Source: Sphaerulina vaccinii
Lineage: Eukaryota > Ascomycota > Dothideomycetes > Mycosphaerellales > Mycosphaerellaceae
Length of the DNA: 64,000 bases
Direction of reading: 5' to 3'
Assembly (NCBI GenBank): GCA_022570795.1
Contig: JAKUDP010000004.1
Coordinates: 124,001 to 188,000, forward strand
The stretch's first letter is position 1. Each line of letters starts with the position of its first letter. Shown piece after piece: positions 11,653 to 22,878 of this stretch. A program made the translations under genes and the position numbers. The notes below the pieces were generated by a model, which did no database searches, was not told the origin of the DNA, and saw only the letters and a list, made by a program, of their open reading frames with translations.

Positions 11653-12234
11653 TCAGCTACGTGTACTCATCGGAAGTAGCAAATCATCGCTCTCTTTCAC
11701 AACCGCTGCAGCCTTCTCTAGCCCGAGCTTAGAAGTGATGCGTCTCCCTAGTCGAACTATCGGCTTATCGAGATGCTCTGTGGCATACCTTGCAACCAGA
11801 AGACACAGTGGCAGCACAATGGCTACGCAGAGCAGGAAGCGCAAACTCAGCCCAAGTGGTCCAATGTCGGGTATCGGCAGCGACTTGTCTCAGAAAGTCC
11901 CCTCCAACTCACTAGGTGTCGTGGCGCCGAAGAGAGCTGGTAGCCGGTCGCCGAATATTCGTAGTTTAGGAATGTGGACCAAATACAGCACAAAACTGAC
12001 TTCACCCAAGAAGCGGACAGGGCGCATCGACAGCAGTCTCTGTAGAGGTGGTAATCGCAGAATGGCATATACCAGTATCAAGCTTCCCCATGCTTGCCAG
12101 AACCGGCAGAAGGCATCGTAAAGCTCGAAGATGAACTCGCGCACAATAGTTACGACGCCATCATAGTTGGTGTAAGTCTGGTCGAGGTCCGAACGCTCAG
12201 TGTTCCGGCCGCTCGTTCGTATCCGTACGTCGGC
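11653..12234 (-). pseudogene. Acyltransferase-3 family gene remnant with in-frame TGA
   Basis: Reading from 12234 down to the stop near 11653, one frame encodes the C-terminal half of a membrane acyltransferase of the OafA/NodX-like acyltransferase-3 family: REFIFELYDAF, VRFLGEVSFVLYLVHIP, then DIGPLGLSLRFLLC and LLVARYATEHLDKPIVRLG. A single TGA at 11890-11892 interrupts it, and the same frame continues as recognisable family sequence on the far side. An intron removing the stop does not work: the good GTGAGT donor just upstream pairs only with acceptors 29 or 67 nt away, both breaking frame. The N-terminal catalytic half is not recognisable above 12234. I read this as a 5'-truncated, inactivated gene, possibly once the tailoring acyltransferase of the neighbouring NRPS-like cluster. 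Confidence 0.6.
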
Positions 12235-12563
12235 CTAAGGACTGCAGGACCACTGGCGATCTACTTCGAGCAGATCGTCAACACTTGCATTGCAAAGGCT
12301 CCCGGGACGCGCTTGGCTTTCAACGAATCCCTCGACAAGACGCTTGAAGCTGCGCAACGAGCGGCGCCACTAAGACGAAAAGGATGCGGATGTGCGTTCG
12401 GTAGCGAGCGCTTGATCCTGGCTCCGTGCCCGGCCAGTGGTTGGAGGCCGAGGGCCCGAGTATGTCAGATGTACAATCTTGAGGCCACGTCATGTGCCAA
12501 GCCAGAGCCTATACCAGTCGAACGGATGGCCCAAGAATGAGACTTGGACAATGCTCATTTTCC

Positions 12564-14151
12564 TTACGCCTCTGTCGTGAATTTGCAGCGTGCTCTGATC
12601 TTGGGACCCCAGCGATAGAAGCAGTACGGGATAGGCATCATCAGAGTCGAGCAGATAGCAAGCAGCGTAGTCGCCCAACCAGTCCCTAAGCCATGATATA
12701 TCGGAAGAGCAAACAGAGGAGCCACGAAAGACATCCCGTACCTCGCCAGTGAGCTAGCACCGTTCGCAGATGCTCCGTACTTCGGCCCATAGGTATCGAG
12801 AACATAGGCCGATGTGGAAGCATATACATTGAGACTGCCCCAGGAGACCAAGATCGTAGCAAAGATCGGGGAGTAGTAGCTAACGCTAGATCGTGCTGTC
12901 CAGGCAAACCAGTAAAGACCAATGGGCAGGAGAATGCCGCCAAGCATTGCGCCGTGAAGTCTGTTCTCTGGTTCGTCTTCAGCTTTGCCAAGGTCCTCCT
13001 CTGGGGAGTCAAGTGTGCTGGCTGGCTCGGTCTTCTTTCTGTTCTTGATGAACTTGTCATCTATGATGAGGCTGGCAAATCCGAGTAAGGCCCCAGCGAT
13101 GAGTCCGAGGAATGCGAGACCTTCGCCTGTGTAGGCGAAACCGTAGGTCTTGTGGAAGATTTCGGGAACGACGACAATGAAGGCGTAGATGAGACCAAAG
13201 TTGAAGCCGGAATAGAGGCAGACGAGACCAACGATTGGCTCTGTAAACAACATTCGCAGGGGCCGCAGTAGATGAGTGGTCAAAAACTGCGGAGTTTCAC
13301 GAAGGCCATTGGCCAGTCCCGAGCCCAGCTTGGACACATCGAGACGCTCGCGAATACTCTTTTCGGACTCCTCTTCTCTCTTCTCGATCACATCTTGTCT
13401 CGTTTCTCGCAGCAGGTAAAGACCTGGTAAGATGATTGGGATTGCGATGCATAGAAAGACCCACTGTGTCCACGGCCAGGCCTTCTCCGATAGCACGAGA
13501 TGTCCTATGAGGGGTCTGTGTTGTAGTTAGTTGCCTTGGCGTTTCACGATCGTGCATCCTTCAATACTCACCCAAGCACTGAGCCAAGCCAAGGCATCGA
13601 GTAGTAGCAAAACATGCCAGGGCCTCGATCTTTTGATTCGAACAAGTCTGTCATGCTCGCAGATGCGATAGTGATGCCAGGAGATGCGAAAAGCCCAGCA
13701 ACAAGACGCCAAGTCAATAAATTGCCCAGGTCGTGAGAGAATCCACATGCCATCACGAAGATGAGCATAAGTGGCATCGCAACAAGGAATACTGGTCTGC
13801 GGCCTATCTTCTCACTTGTTGGTGGCGAGATGACTGTGCCTATGGTCAAGCCTAGTGAATGAAGTGTTAGTCTTCGATCACGTTCACACCAATGTTACAC
13901 TGCGACTTGCCGAGATTGAAGATACAGAAGATTAGAACTGCCACTTCCTGACCGACGCCAAACTCCGCCTCGAACATCTGGAGGCCAGCGGAGATTGTGC
14001 TTGAGGCCATAGTGCTTGTAGAAGCTTAGCATCTCGCAGTAAGGTTGGCATGAGTATATGGTACTCACCATAGGAAGGAGAACAGTGAAACGATCAGTAC
14101 ATTGGTCCACTTCTTCGTAAAGCCCCAATTGCGTGGGTTGTTGTCGTCCAT
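12564..14151 (-). CDS. MFS drug:H+ antiporter-type transporter (DHA1)
   Basis: Four exons give 472 residues: 14151-14069, 14014-13911, 13851-13572, 13515-12564. Introns are 54, 59 and 56 nt. The total, 1419 nt, closes in frame. The N-terminus has NPRNWGFTKKW, typical of fungal DHA1 exporters; EKIGRRPVFL is the loop 2-3 signature, followed by hydrophobic segments through the C-terminus with a charged cytosolic loop (EKREEESEKSIRERL) between the two six-helix halves. Intron 2 has a GC donor (GCAAGT at 13910) with a standard CTAG acceptor. A plasma-membrane efflux role is inferred from family and from location beside the NRPS-like gene. The translated start is the first ATG before NPRNW. Confidence 0.85.
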
Positions 14152-15051
14152 GATGCAGCTATGTTAGCTCCCTCAGTGCTGAGGTTCTGAGATCTCTGTT
14201 CGTGATATGGAATCCTTCAGAGCACGCACGCGACCTCTTGCTTGATAGGTATGCATATCAATCGTATGGAGACTGTCACTGTATCGCCGCCATATGTTAA
14301 GTGGTAGTCGTGACGTTTTGGCCGACGTCTACATTGTTATAGGTAAGGTTTGCCGCCACAGTGAACTCAATATGGTACAACTGCCAAACATTGATTGGCT
14401 GTGACCTCTCCTTGAGTAGTCGTGCAGCTTGTGCTATGGTCGACTTCGTAACAGTGACATATCGCCATACTGTCAGAGGTTTGTTCGTCTTGCAATGAGA
14501 AGATCAGCTGGCGCTGGCTGGTCAAGGCTGATAAGAACAGCAGCCATGTCGGTGAGGCACGGGAGCCACGCAGCAGTTCCATAACATATGAGCCATATAT
14601 CGATCGGTAAAGGCGGCCAGCGAGCACCCGCGATGGTTGATGATGATATGTTGACAAAGTGAGGTTGCTCCAGATTGCAGGGAACGGATTTTGGTCAGCG
14701 CCAAGCTTCTCACATGCAAGGATTTCGTCCTTCAACCCATCTGACGTTTCTTCACGTTTCTCCTCAGGCCAACAAAGCCTTCCTTACTGCGGTTCTCGCT
14801 TGTTCGCAATGTGCTGGAAAGAGCCAAGAGCGTGGTTAGGCACGGAAACCATAACATGATGGTGCCAGGTCACGTCAATAGCATCGGCCTGAGGATGATC
14901 ACGCGAGGCGGTGGGTGGAGATCACAGCAGCTGCGGCTGAAGATGATGTTCTCTTGTGCCGTCGTACTTCGACAACATCATTGTGCCTCCGCCAGGCCAC
15001 TATCGACGCCTCCAAGGACGTATCACGAACCTGTTGCCTGATTCCTGAGCC
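14152..15051. other. Intergenic region
   Basis: About 900 bases between the divergently transcribed MFS and HET genes. It should hold both promoters. I see no supported gene; the short open frames are unlike protein. Confidence 0.6.
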
Positions 15052-17239
15052 ATGGATGTTGAGAGAAGAAGAGATCAAGCTGAGCATGATGATTGCCGGC
15101 GAAGCGTGGCAGAACAGCTGTACAGTCCAATATCTACCTTGCAGTCGTGGGAGACCAGAGCGCTTGCTCTTCACCCAGGCTCTCGTGGAGAGCCATTGGT
15201 GGCGGATATTCACGTTGCTGTGATCACGCATCACGAAGGCTTCGGCATTGTATCTGAAGATCGCAATGAGGAGTACGAGGCTCTTTCGTATACATGGGGC
15301 GAGCCTGAGTTCACGCACACGTTGATGGGCAACGGCAAGCCAGTCGGCATTACTCACAATCTGCATGAAGCTTTACAGCGACTACGCAAACGTCACGCTC
15401 GCCGTTATCTATGGGTCGACGCGATTTGTATCAATCAGTTTGACAACGCCGAGCGAGCACGACAGATCAGGAACCTTTTCGTCATATTCAAGAGAGCTCG
15501 GCGAGTGATTGTATGGCTCGGTCCTGCCACTCGTCACACCAAGACCGCACTGGAGTTCTCTACTGCACTTACTCGACTGGTTTATAGGCTAGAGTCTAAC
15601 CTTGCAAAGCATGAAACCTGGCACGAAGCCGATGCAAGAGCTGAGACCAAGAGGGCACTGAGGTCGTGTAATTACTCTGAGGTCATACGCATTCTCCAAG
15701 GCCTGCTAGATCTTGCGCATAGACTATACATGCGACGTGCCTGGGCAAGTGCAAGCGTAGAGACATGTATAGGAAGGCTTCAGCTAACGTATGTGATCGT
15801 AGATCGTGCAGGAAGTTCACGCAGCCAGTGAGATCACTGTGCGCTGTGGTCCCCACAAAGTCACCTGGAAAGTCTGGACTCAACTTCACAACACTCTGAA
15901 AGCTGTCATCTGGTACCTTCGTCGCTACGAGCAGACAGCAAAGCCGTCACTCGACTACTTCTCAAAACCACTCGCCCTACCACAGCGCAATGCTGCGAGA
16001 GCGGGGCACTACAACTCGATTGCCAAAGCGCTGCAATCTGCTTCGAAAGACAGTTCGGCCGATGACAGTGATCCTCAGATCTCCGACCATGAGACAGAAA
16101 CCTCGCATTCTGTCGAAGAGCTATGGAGCCAGAGCGCTATTGACATAGACGGGATTACTGACATCATGAATTTCCTCCGATCATATGGACCCTCTCCAGA
16201 GTCGATGTTAGACCACCAGCGGCTTTCATCTGATGTCAAGAAACACCCAGATTCCGCGCGCCCGTGGAAAGAGCTGATTGCCATCATGCTGCGAGCCAGT
16301 CACCTTCGCGCGTCTGACGACCGTGACCGAATCTTTGCATTGCTTGGATTGACGAATGTACCCACCTCATATGGTGATGCTTTTGATATAGGCAACAATG
16401 GCATCGCCATAAGTTATAACAAGTCTGCCTCTACTGTATACCAGAATTTCACAAAGTACCTGCTACAGCAGTGTCAGCATCTTGGCCCTCTCTACTACAA
16501 ATGGGCTGTATCTACAGCTCACGATGATGCGGATCTGCAACATTTGGAACTTCCCTCATGGTGCCCAGACTTTCGACGAATAGACTGGCGACGCTACCTT
16601 TCCCTGATGCCCACGTCAACTCAGCACCCCTGGAACAAATTTGCTGGATCGTCTCTGGAGGCACACTTGAGCTGCATGTCGAACGCGCCTCGTCACCAGC
16701 ACGGCGCGCCCTACTGGCCTGGTACTTACTTTGTTCAATCACAGGAGCTCGCCACTCCTGACGTGTTGTTGCTCAAAGGTCGGGTCATAGGACATGTACA
16801 TCAACTGGACCCACAATCAGAGGAGGCGGACTCTCAGGAAGATACGCCCAGCTACAGCGTTCTCATGAAGCATACTGGTGTTATGAACGCATGGATTATG
16901 CGAGCACGGACTCAATTGACTCAGCCCGCCCATATGTTCAGCCCAGCCGGTTCTGGTCGCGGAGCAGAAGCAAGATCATTGCCTCATCGTGCAGGACAAA
17001 CCAAAGCTCAGCTGTATACTCACTGGACAGTTGCAACGACACCTCAGCTGGGCGACATCCTGGTCCACGCGTTTGGTGGCCTCCTCCCCTTGGTACTTCG
17101 ACGACGGCAATTAGGCGGCTATGTATGTTCTGGATATGCTGCTCCAAGCCGTGCGAATGGGCAAGACCAACTGCTGGACTTGCTGTCGACCTCACTGCTC
17201 ACTGCTGGCGGCATTCCTGAGACCTTTGAGCTACATTGA
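15052..17239 (+). CDS. HET-domain (heterokaryon incompatibility) protein, intact
   Basis: Two exons, 15052-15744 and 15803-17239, give 709 residues. HET signatures appear in order: YEALSYTWGEPE (~80), LWVDAICINQFDNAERARQI (~120), VIVWLGP (~155), then RRAW joined across the intron to IVQEV. Later DDRDRIFALLGL and LELPSWCPDF are also typical of the family. The 58-nt intron begins with GCAAGT and ends ATCGTAG with a GCTAAC branch site, so it is a GC-AG intron; a GT donor 4 nt further on would break the frame. HET proteins trigger programmed cell death on non-self recognition; the C-terminal half is variable and has no domain I recognise. The start is the first ATG in frame before the domain and could lie elsewhere. 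Confidence 0.88.
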
Positions 17240-19043
17240 AAGCGAATGTACTACGCCGACTTGCCTACAGGTGTACATCAAGGCGAAACTTAGTGGCACT
17301 GTTTCCAGTGTACAGACAAGAGTTTGCACATTGCCAGTCGCTCCTTGCCTTTGTCAACAGCACACGCTCGGGCGGATGGGCATTCATCTACGCAAAAGTG
17401 GCCCGTACCATCTGCAACAGTCGCCACCAGACCTTATATCTTGGCAAGAGCCACAGGTCGCTAAGATTGAGAATGGCACAGGCGTCAGTGTTAGATGGGA
17501 TCACCTTCTGCTTCCGTGGCCATGCTGCTTGCGCCATATATAGCCCCGCATGTGCGGCCGCACACGGGCACAGCACAGGTCGCACCGAATTCGAAGGCCG
17601 GCTTTTCTGCGCAGCCCGAGACAACACCCGACACAGTCGACCTTGCAAAAGTTCTGCTGTCACGAGGCCATGCCTTCATCACACCAAGATCTAGTGGGCA
17701 CATAGCATCGTCGGCACTGCCATGAGCATGGAATAGCGCCACAAGAAGAGTATCCAGTGACAACGACCAGATGCCTCAAAATATATCTAAGAAGACACGA
17801 ATTGCGGATTACTAGCGTGAATGAGGCGCATTGGAGACCTTCAGTGGTCTACTACCAGGCTCTTGTCTCACGCACTTGACATGATCCATTCGTGGCTATC
17901 ATGTGCTGGACCTTTTGGCGCTATTCATGCCTTCTCAGCCAAAACCCGTATCAAAGATCGCCTGTTGATATGGGAGATGGAACCAGAAGTTCTAGTTCCC
18001 CCTAGAAGACAAGATCTGGACTCTTGGCAAGCTCTGCATGTATGGGCAATGCTCGGACACTGTTCGCTTGTATTGAGACAAGCTTGGTACAAGGCCGGTT
18101 GTAGTAGGCGAGATCATTCAGGATGAAAGATCAACAGAGCACTAACATGCTTCACATGATCCTGTGATCGCAGGTTGCCTACTGAACACAGCTAACATCG
18201 AGTGACCATCAAGCTGATTCAGCGCGAGATCCGGGTTCCGCCCGGTGTGCCTCAGACGACTCTCTGAGAGGGTATGAAATCAAGGCTCGATGGAGCATCA
18301 CTAGACTTTGGAGACTTCACGATAATATTTTCCGCCCGCAGTGCAGTACCTATACGTGGCCCGAATTCGGACCGAGAAAGGCTTGCCCATGGCGACAATC
18401 CTGATCAGACGTGGTAAGAAAGATACAAGTCAGGCGAATTAGCGCGTTGCTTGGGTACGTACATACCAGATGCTTATTCTTGACTGCCTCGCTCAGCTTA
18501 TGGAGATACATCCGCTAACCAATTTCGAAGCGCTCGCTCCCTAGTTGAGCTTACCAGCGCGTAGTATCAGATATGCAACTACTGTACACCCAATCAAGAC
18601 TTCACTTTCATCGCTGGACTTATGCGCTCTATTCTCTGTTAGTTTCCGTGTCTTGGTAGCAGACAACTTGTCTGCCAGAGCCCGCCCTCCACCATTCGAA
18701 TCAACAGGCAGTCTGTGCAATATGAAGCATGGTACCTATCTGCTAGACATGGCTGCCGTACCACTTGATCGACTTCATCTCGCGAGATCGACGCGTATCA
18801 TGGAGCTAAATACGCTTGGAGCGGATTTGGCAACAGATGAACAGCAGCCGTCCCTCAGTACGAACCACCAACGAAGAACGCCGACGGTGAGCCGTGATAG
18901 CCCATCGCAACGGCTTCTTGAGAGGGACGGCGAGTGACATATATGTAGCCACGGCTGCTACGCCATGGGACTTTCACTTCATCATACTTGCCACTCCACT
19001 CAGCACAACGCTCATCAACCCACCAAGCCATACCTCTCTCAAA
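17240..19043. other. Intergenic region, no supported gene
   Basis: About 1.8 kb. Open frames at 17236-17694 (+), 17491-17763 (-), 17821-18126 (+) and 18545-18937 (+) have no recognisable motif, no splice-compatible partners and unnatural composition. They are left unannotated. Confidence 0.5.
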
Positions 19044-19438
19044 ATGAAGTTCCTCGTCCTCACTACCAGTGTAGCCTCATTCCTTGGCAGCGCCACTGCA
19101 GATTGGCATTGCAACAGAGGCTGGGGTGGTGATGGTAGCTGCGAGAAAGCTGGACGTTACACGTTCTGCGTAAGTCAGACAGGTTCTATGACCCGATAGC
19201 TTACCATCTCAGAAACTGACATGATTGGACAGTGCCAATTCACAAGCTTCTTGGACTACAATTACATCCACGAGTTTCAGCACTCAAAGAATGTCAGTTT
19301 TCTCCAGTTCGAACAGGGAGAAGATAACTAGTCATACATGCTGACATGTGCAACGTTTAGGACGCTTACCGACAGAGGTCAGACATTGAGCAGAGATGCG
19401 GAACGGAAAATATTGGATGGGTTGCGTGCGCTTATTAG
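19044..19438 (+). CDS. Small cysteine-rich secreted protein (effector-like)
   Basis: Three exons (19044-19169, 19233-19292, 19361-19438) with phase-0 introns of 63 nt (GTAAGT...GACAG) and 68 nt (GTCAGT...GTTTAG with a GCTGAC branch site) give 87 residues. The N-terminus is a clear signal peptide (MKFLVLTTSVASFLGSATA) followed directly by DWHC. The mature part, about 68 residues, has six cysteines in the order C-C-CC-C-C, with spacings near 9, 8, 0, 31 and 9. An even number fits three disulphides in an apoplastic protein. No homologue is recognised; it could be a plant-interaction effector or an antimicrobial peptide. If intron 2 is retained, the protein stops 14 codons later and loses two cysteines, which makes the spliced form more likely. 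It lies between two HET genes. Confidence 0.6.
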
Positions 19439-19694
19439 GAGGAATTCGACAAGGGAAGTTGATCAAAGCGGGAACGAGTGTCGTGGCAGTGAACGTTGTT
19501 ACGTGGTAATCGTAGACACGTAGACACAACAAGCTCATGTCCTTGGCTTTCGCTTGATGATACAGAAACATTCAATCTGCTTTGTCGATTTTCAACCAAT
19601 GCTACCACTTCTGAACTTCGACCTCGCCATCTGCCCAATTGACATCAGCAAGGAGCATGACTTGAATCAACCCAGACGTCGGCTTACCATGCAA

Positions 19695-19823
19695 TCAATT
19701 TCCCTCATCATCTGCCTCGGCCTGAGCCTCAGCTTCAGCCTCCTCTGCAGGTTCCTGCTCCTGCTCCTGTTCGTAGACCTCCTCCGTCATCTCTTGGAAG
19801 TGCTCGTCGGCCATTTCACCCAT
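19695..19823 (-). CDS. Possible small acidic protein (42 aa)
   Basis: ATG at 19823 to TGA at 19695. The product is extremely acidic and Gln/Glu-rich (EMADEHFQEMTEEVY, then EQEQEQEPAEEAEAEAQAEA). An intron-like GTACGT...AATAG lies just upstream, preceded by an A/C-rich stretch resembling a fungal 5' UTR. On the opposite strand the same bases make an artificial Leu-rich frame. No family recognised. It may be a 3' exon of a larger unrecognised gene or a chance frame. Confidence 0.3.
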   Translation of the reverse strand: MGEMADEHFQEMTEEVYEQEQEQEPAEEAEAEAQAEADDEGN

Positions 19824-20419
19824 CTTGACTGCGGCGTTGAGTGGTCTATTGATCGTCAGTCGAAGCCAATAGAAAGTTATTCGAGCAACGTACAGGTTGA
19901 GGTTGTTTGAAATGGTTTGGTTTGATTTGGTGTGAGAGTTTGTTGATCTTGTTGATGTTGTAGAAATGAAGTGTCACAGCTTCAAAGCTCTCTTTTTTGA
20001 GCTGCGAAAGCGGAATACCCGGAACCAAAGCAAACAAGCAAAGGAATGGAAAGCTCTTGATGAAGCTCCACTTCATGGTTTCAGGACGTGAGTGAATGCA
20101 AGTAGCCATAGTATCGATGCATTTCCGAAGCTAGCCATGCTGTGCAACAACAACTCGTATCACAAGACAATATGTTCAGTAGACAATGAGATCGCGCCTA
20201 CTGTGAGCAAATCTTACCGAGATCGACTAACGTCATCTGCACTGCCCGAAGCAAGGAAACCCAACGCTCTTCATATCAGCTGTTCTTGGGCGAGAAACGG
20301 AGATGGATCAAGTTGCACAGATGGTTGCATGATATACCCGCTGAAGTTGGGCAGAGCTCTGAAGGTGCTTGACTACGGCGGATCGTGCGCGATTCTTTCA
20401 GCTCGAATGCAACCTCGAG

Positions 20420-22204
20420 TTACACAAGCCTTATCACCGTCCTATAACACTCAAGAGTTCCAAAGTCTTCCGTGTTATACCAAGCAGCGCGAAGTCTGTC
20501 ATTTATACTTCCCGGCGGCGCGAAATCTTTCATCGAATACCCACCATTCGTGTTGGAGACAAGTTTGTTCGCCCACACAAGGCAGTACGTTGAAGTCACT
20601 AGATTTCCAGGCCGTAGATAGATGACTGTAAGGTCAGCCCAGTGTAAACAGAACAGAGCATCTCCACTCTGCACCTCGGGCGTTGGCCCAGAGGGTTTCA
20701 GATCACCAAAGAGAAGATCGTAAGACCAAAGTTTTACTGGGTTCCCTGGGCCGATGGACTCTATCGCCACCTGCATGTGTTCACCATCATTTACGATGTC
20801 TCTAATGACGCCCAGTAAATATGCCGGGAGAGACAGACTCGAATCTGTGTTTACTTTGGCGATCTGTTCACATCTGTCGAGAGGGCCCTCTAAGAACTTG
20901 GCGCGCAAGTCCGGTACCCACGAGGGTAAATCGAGAGATGGCTGTATATCTTGGACGCTAGCAAAGGATGCAGCCCTCAACGAAGACAAGATCCTGCCGC
21001 TACACACAATTTTTTTCGCGAATCCCATGCAAACTTGTCGCGTCGACAATGAATAATCTGCTTGTAGTCCAAAGCTAGGATCTAGGCTGATCAGCGAGAA
21101 GAGCCGGTCGCGTGGGTCTGAGCACTGGAAATCGCTAAACTCTCTGAGTAGAGCGCATAAGCTATCGCCAGTGACTTGCAACATCCAGGGTATGTTGCAG
21201 AGTAAGTCATCGGCTGTTCGACGTGCACCCATCTCGCATCCGGGAGATCGGTCAATCAGGTCTTGCACGTATGGACGCAGAAACGTAAGTCCGGAATACA
21301 GAGAATCGGCATCGATGAAGTATGGACCCCATAACACTTCTTTGATTCCTGGCTCGAGGCCTTGCGAACCAAGTTCCTGAATGGTCCAGCGGCGTGACCA
21401 CTATCTCCTTGCGAAAAGCCTAAGGGCCAGGAGCAGCCCATCAAGCGATGCACGCATTTCAGGTTGGTGTGCATCACACCAATCGCCAAACGGCCTGTAC
21501 GGCTTCGTCCTGCTGGTCATATTGTCCAGACCTAAAGCAGCCTGCGAGCTAGACATGATTTCGTCAAGAGCATCTATCATCGCAGTATTCTCGTTGTCGC
21601 CACCCTTCATAGCGTTGCTGGCTGATTCAAGGGTTCGGAGCAGCTGCCAGTCGACGAGGTCTTCCTGCTCACTGGCACCATTCCCAAGCCAAACGATGAC
21701 ACGTGTAGCCAGGCTGTAGATCTCGAACATCATAGCGACCTGGTCTTGTTTTTCGGCATTGTCGCGTTGATTAATACATACCGCATCAATCCACAAGCGC
21801 TCGCTACGGTCCTGAGCTCGAGCTCGAATCCTGCGCAATGCCTCGTCTAAGTTTCGTGTGATATTGATAGGTCGATTGTCCAGATTCATCATGTGGCTTA
21901 GACTTGCATCGCCGACTTCCATGGCCCAAGCATAGGACAATGCGGCGTATGGAAGTCGCTTTTCCTCGACAATCAGATTGTGATCTGTCATGGTCTCCTG
22001 ATGGTGCGTCAAGGCCGGGAAATCAGATTCATTACTGCTTTGTTCAACCATCTTCGGCTTAGCTTCACCAATTGCCAGAAGTTCGAAGTAGCCGACCAGT
22101 GGAGCGAACGACTCCATTGCGGGCTCTAGTGAAACGACGCGGATCCATCTCTTGCCAGGCAGCACTTTATATGCGTACTCGGCATGCTCGATATTTTCCG
22201 CCAT
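20420..22204 (-). pseudogene. HET-domain gene with a single in-frame TAG
   Basis: One frame of 595 codons runs from ATG 22204 to the stop at 20420, interrupted only by TAG at 21401-21403 (codon 268). HET motifs are well kept: LPYAALSYAWAMEV, LWIDAVCINQRDNAEKQDQ, RVIVWLGNG, then FARR-stop-WSRRWTIQEL. In relatives the stop position is usually an aromatic residue (RRYWSRRW type), one base away from TAG. Downstream, SDPRDRLFSLISLDP and LDLPSWVPDLR are typical. In the chimeric HET gene at 34.4 kb a TAG in the same place is a 3' splice site, so I looked for a donor here. No in-phase GT or GC donor occurs in the preceding ~100 nt. I therefore call a nonsense mutation, with recoding or an allelic pseudogene as alternatives. 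Confidence 0.7.
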
Positions 22205-22878
22205 GTCTCTTGCTACAGATACCTGTACGTAAGCAGCCTTCGGGAGATGAGATATTTTATACCTCAGCAGGCGGTCTGGTCCTCAAGATGAAGGGAAAGC
22301 ATGCAGACGCGTTGAGGGCATGAGGTGAGGTCGTTTCCATTCCAGCCACGCTCAAAGCATCGCATGTCGTTGGTGCCAGTCGAGGTTATGCTGAGTGACA
22401 TGATACACAGCTAGACCACACACATATGCCACTGCTAGGAAATGTGTGATGTCGGATGTCTAGTAGGGAAGGAGAGTGGGCAGGGAAAGAGAGGATATCG
22501 GAAGGAAAGTAAGCTCGTCTTGGCAGGCGGCTCTTCCCTTGTGGCACACATCAGAGACCTCAGCTAGTACAAGCGACATGTATTGGTGTCAATCATCGTG
22601 TTCACTGGGAACATCTATTGAATCTAGCCACATCCTAGGCATAGCAACTCCGTCTCATTCCAATCATCCCATGTTAAAGTTTGGGTCACCATGTTAAAGA
22701 GCCTTACGCCTCGCTTGAACGCTGTTGAAAGTCTCGCAAGTATTGTAACCTACGAGAGGGTATCGTAAAAGTGTTGAAATGCCGCATGTTTCTCTCCGCC
22801 CACTTCCTATGGTGCGACACTAGGTCTGCGCATCCATGGGCTTGGTCAAGATGAGAGTGGGGAGAGCACAGTGCGGAC
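22205..22878. other. Intergenic region
   Basis: Between the HET start at 22204 and the 3' end of GCV2. It contains the HET promoter region and the GCV2 3' end. Nothing else is recognisable. Confidence 0.6.
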
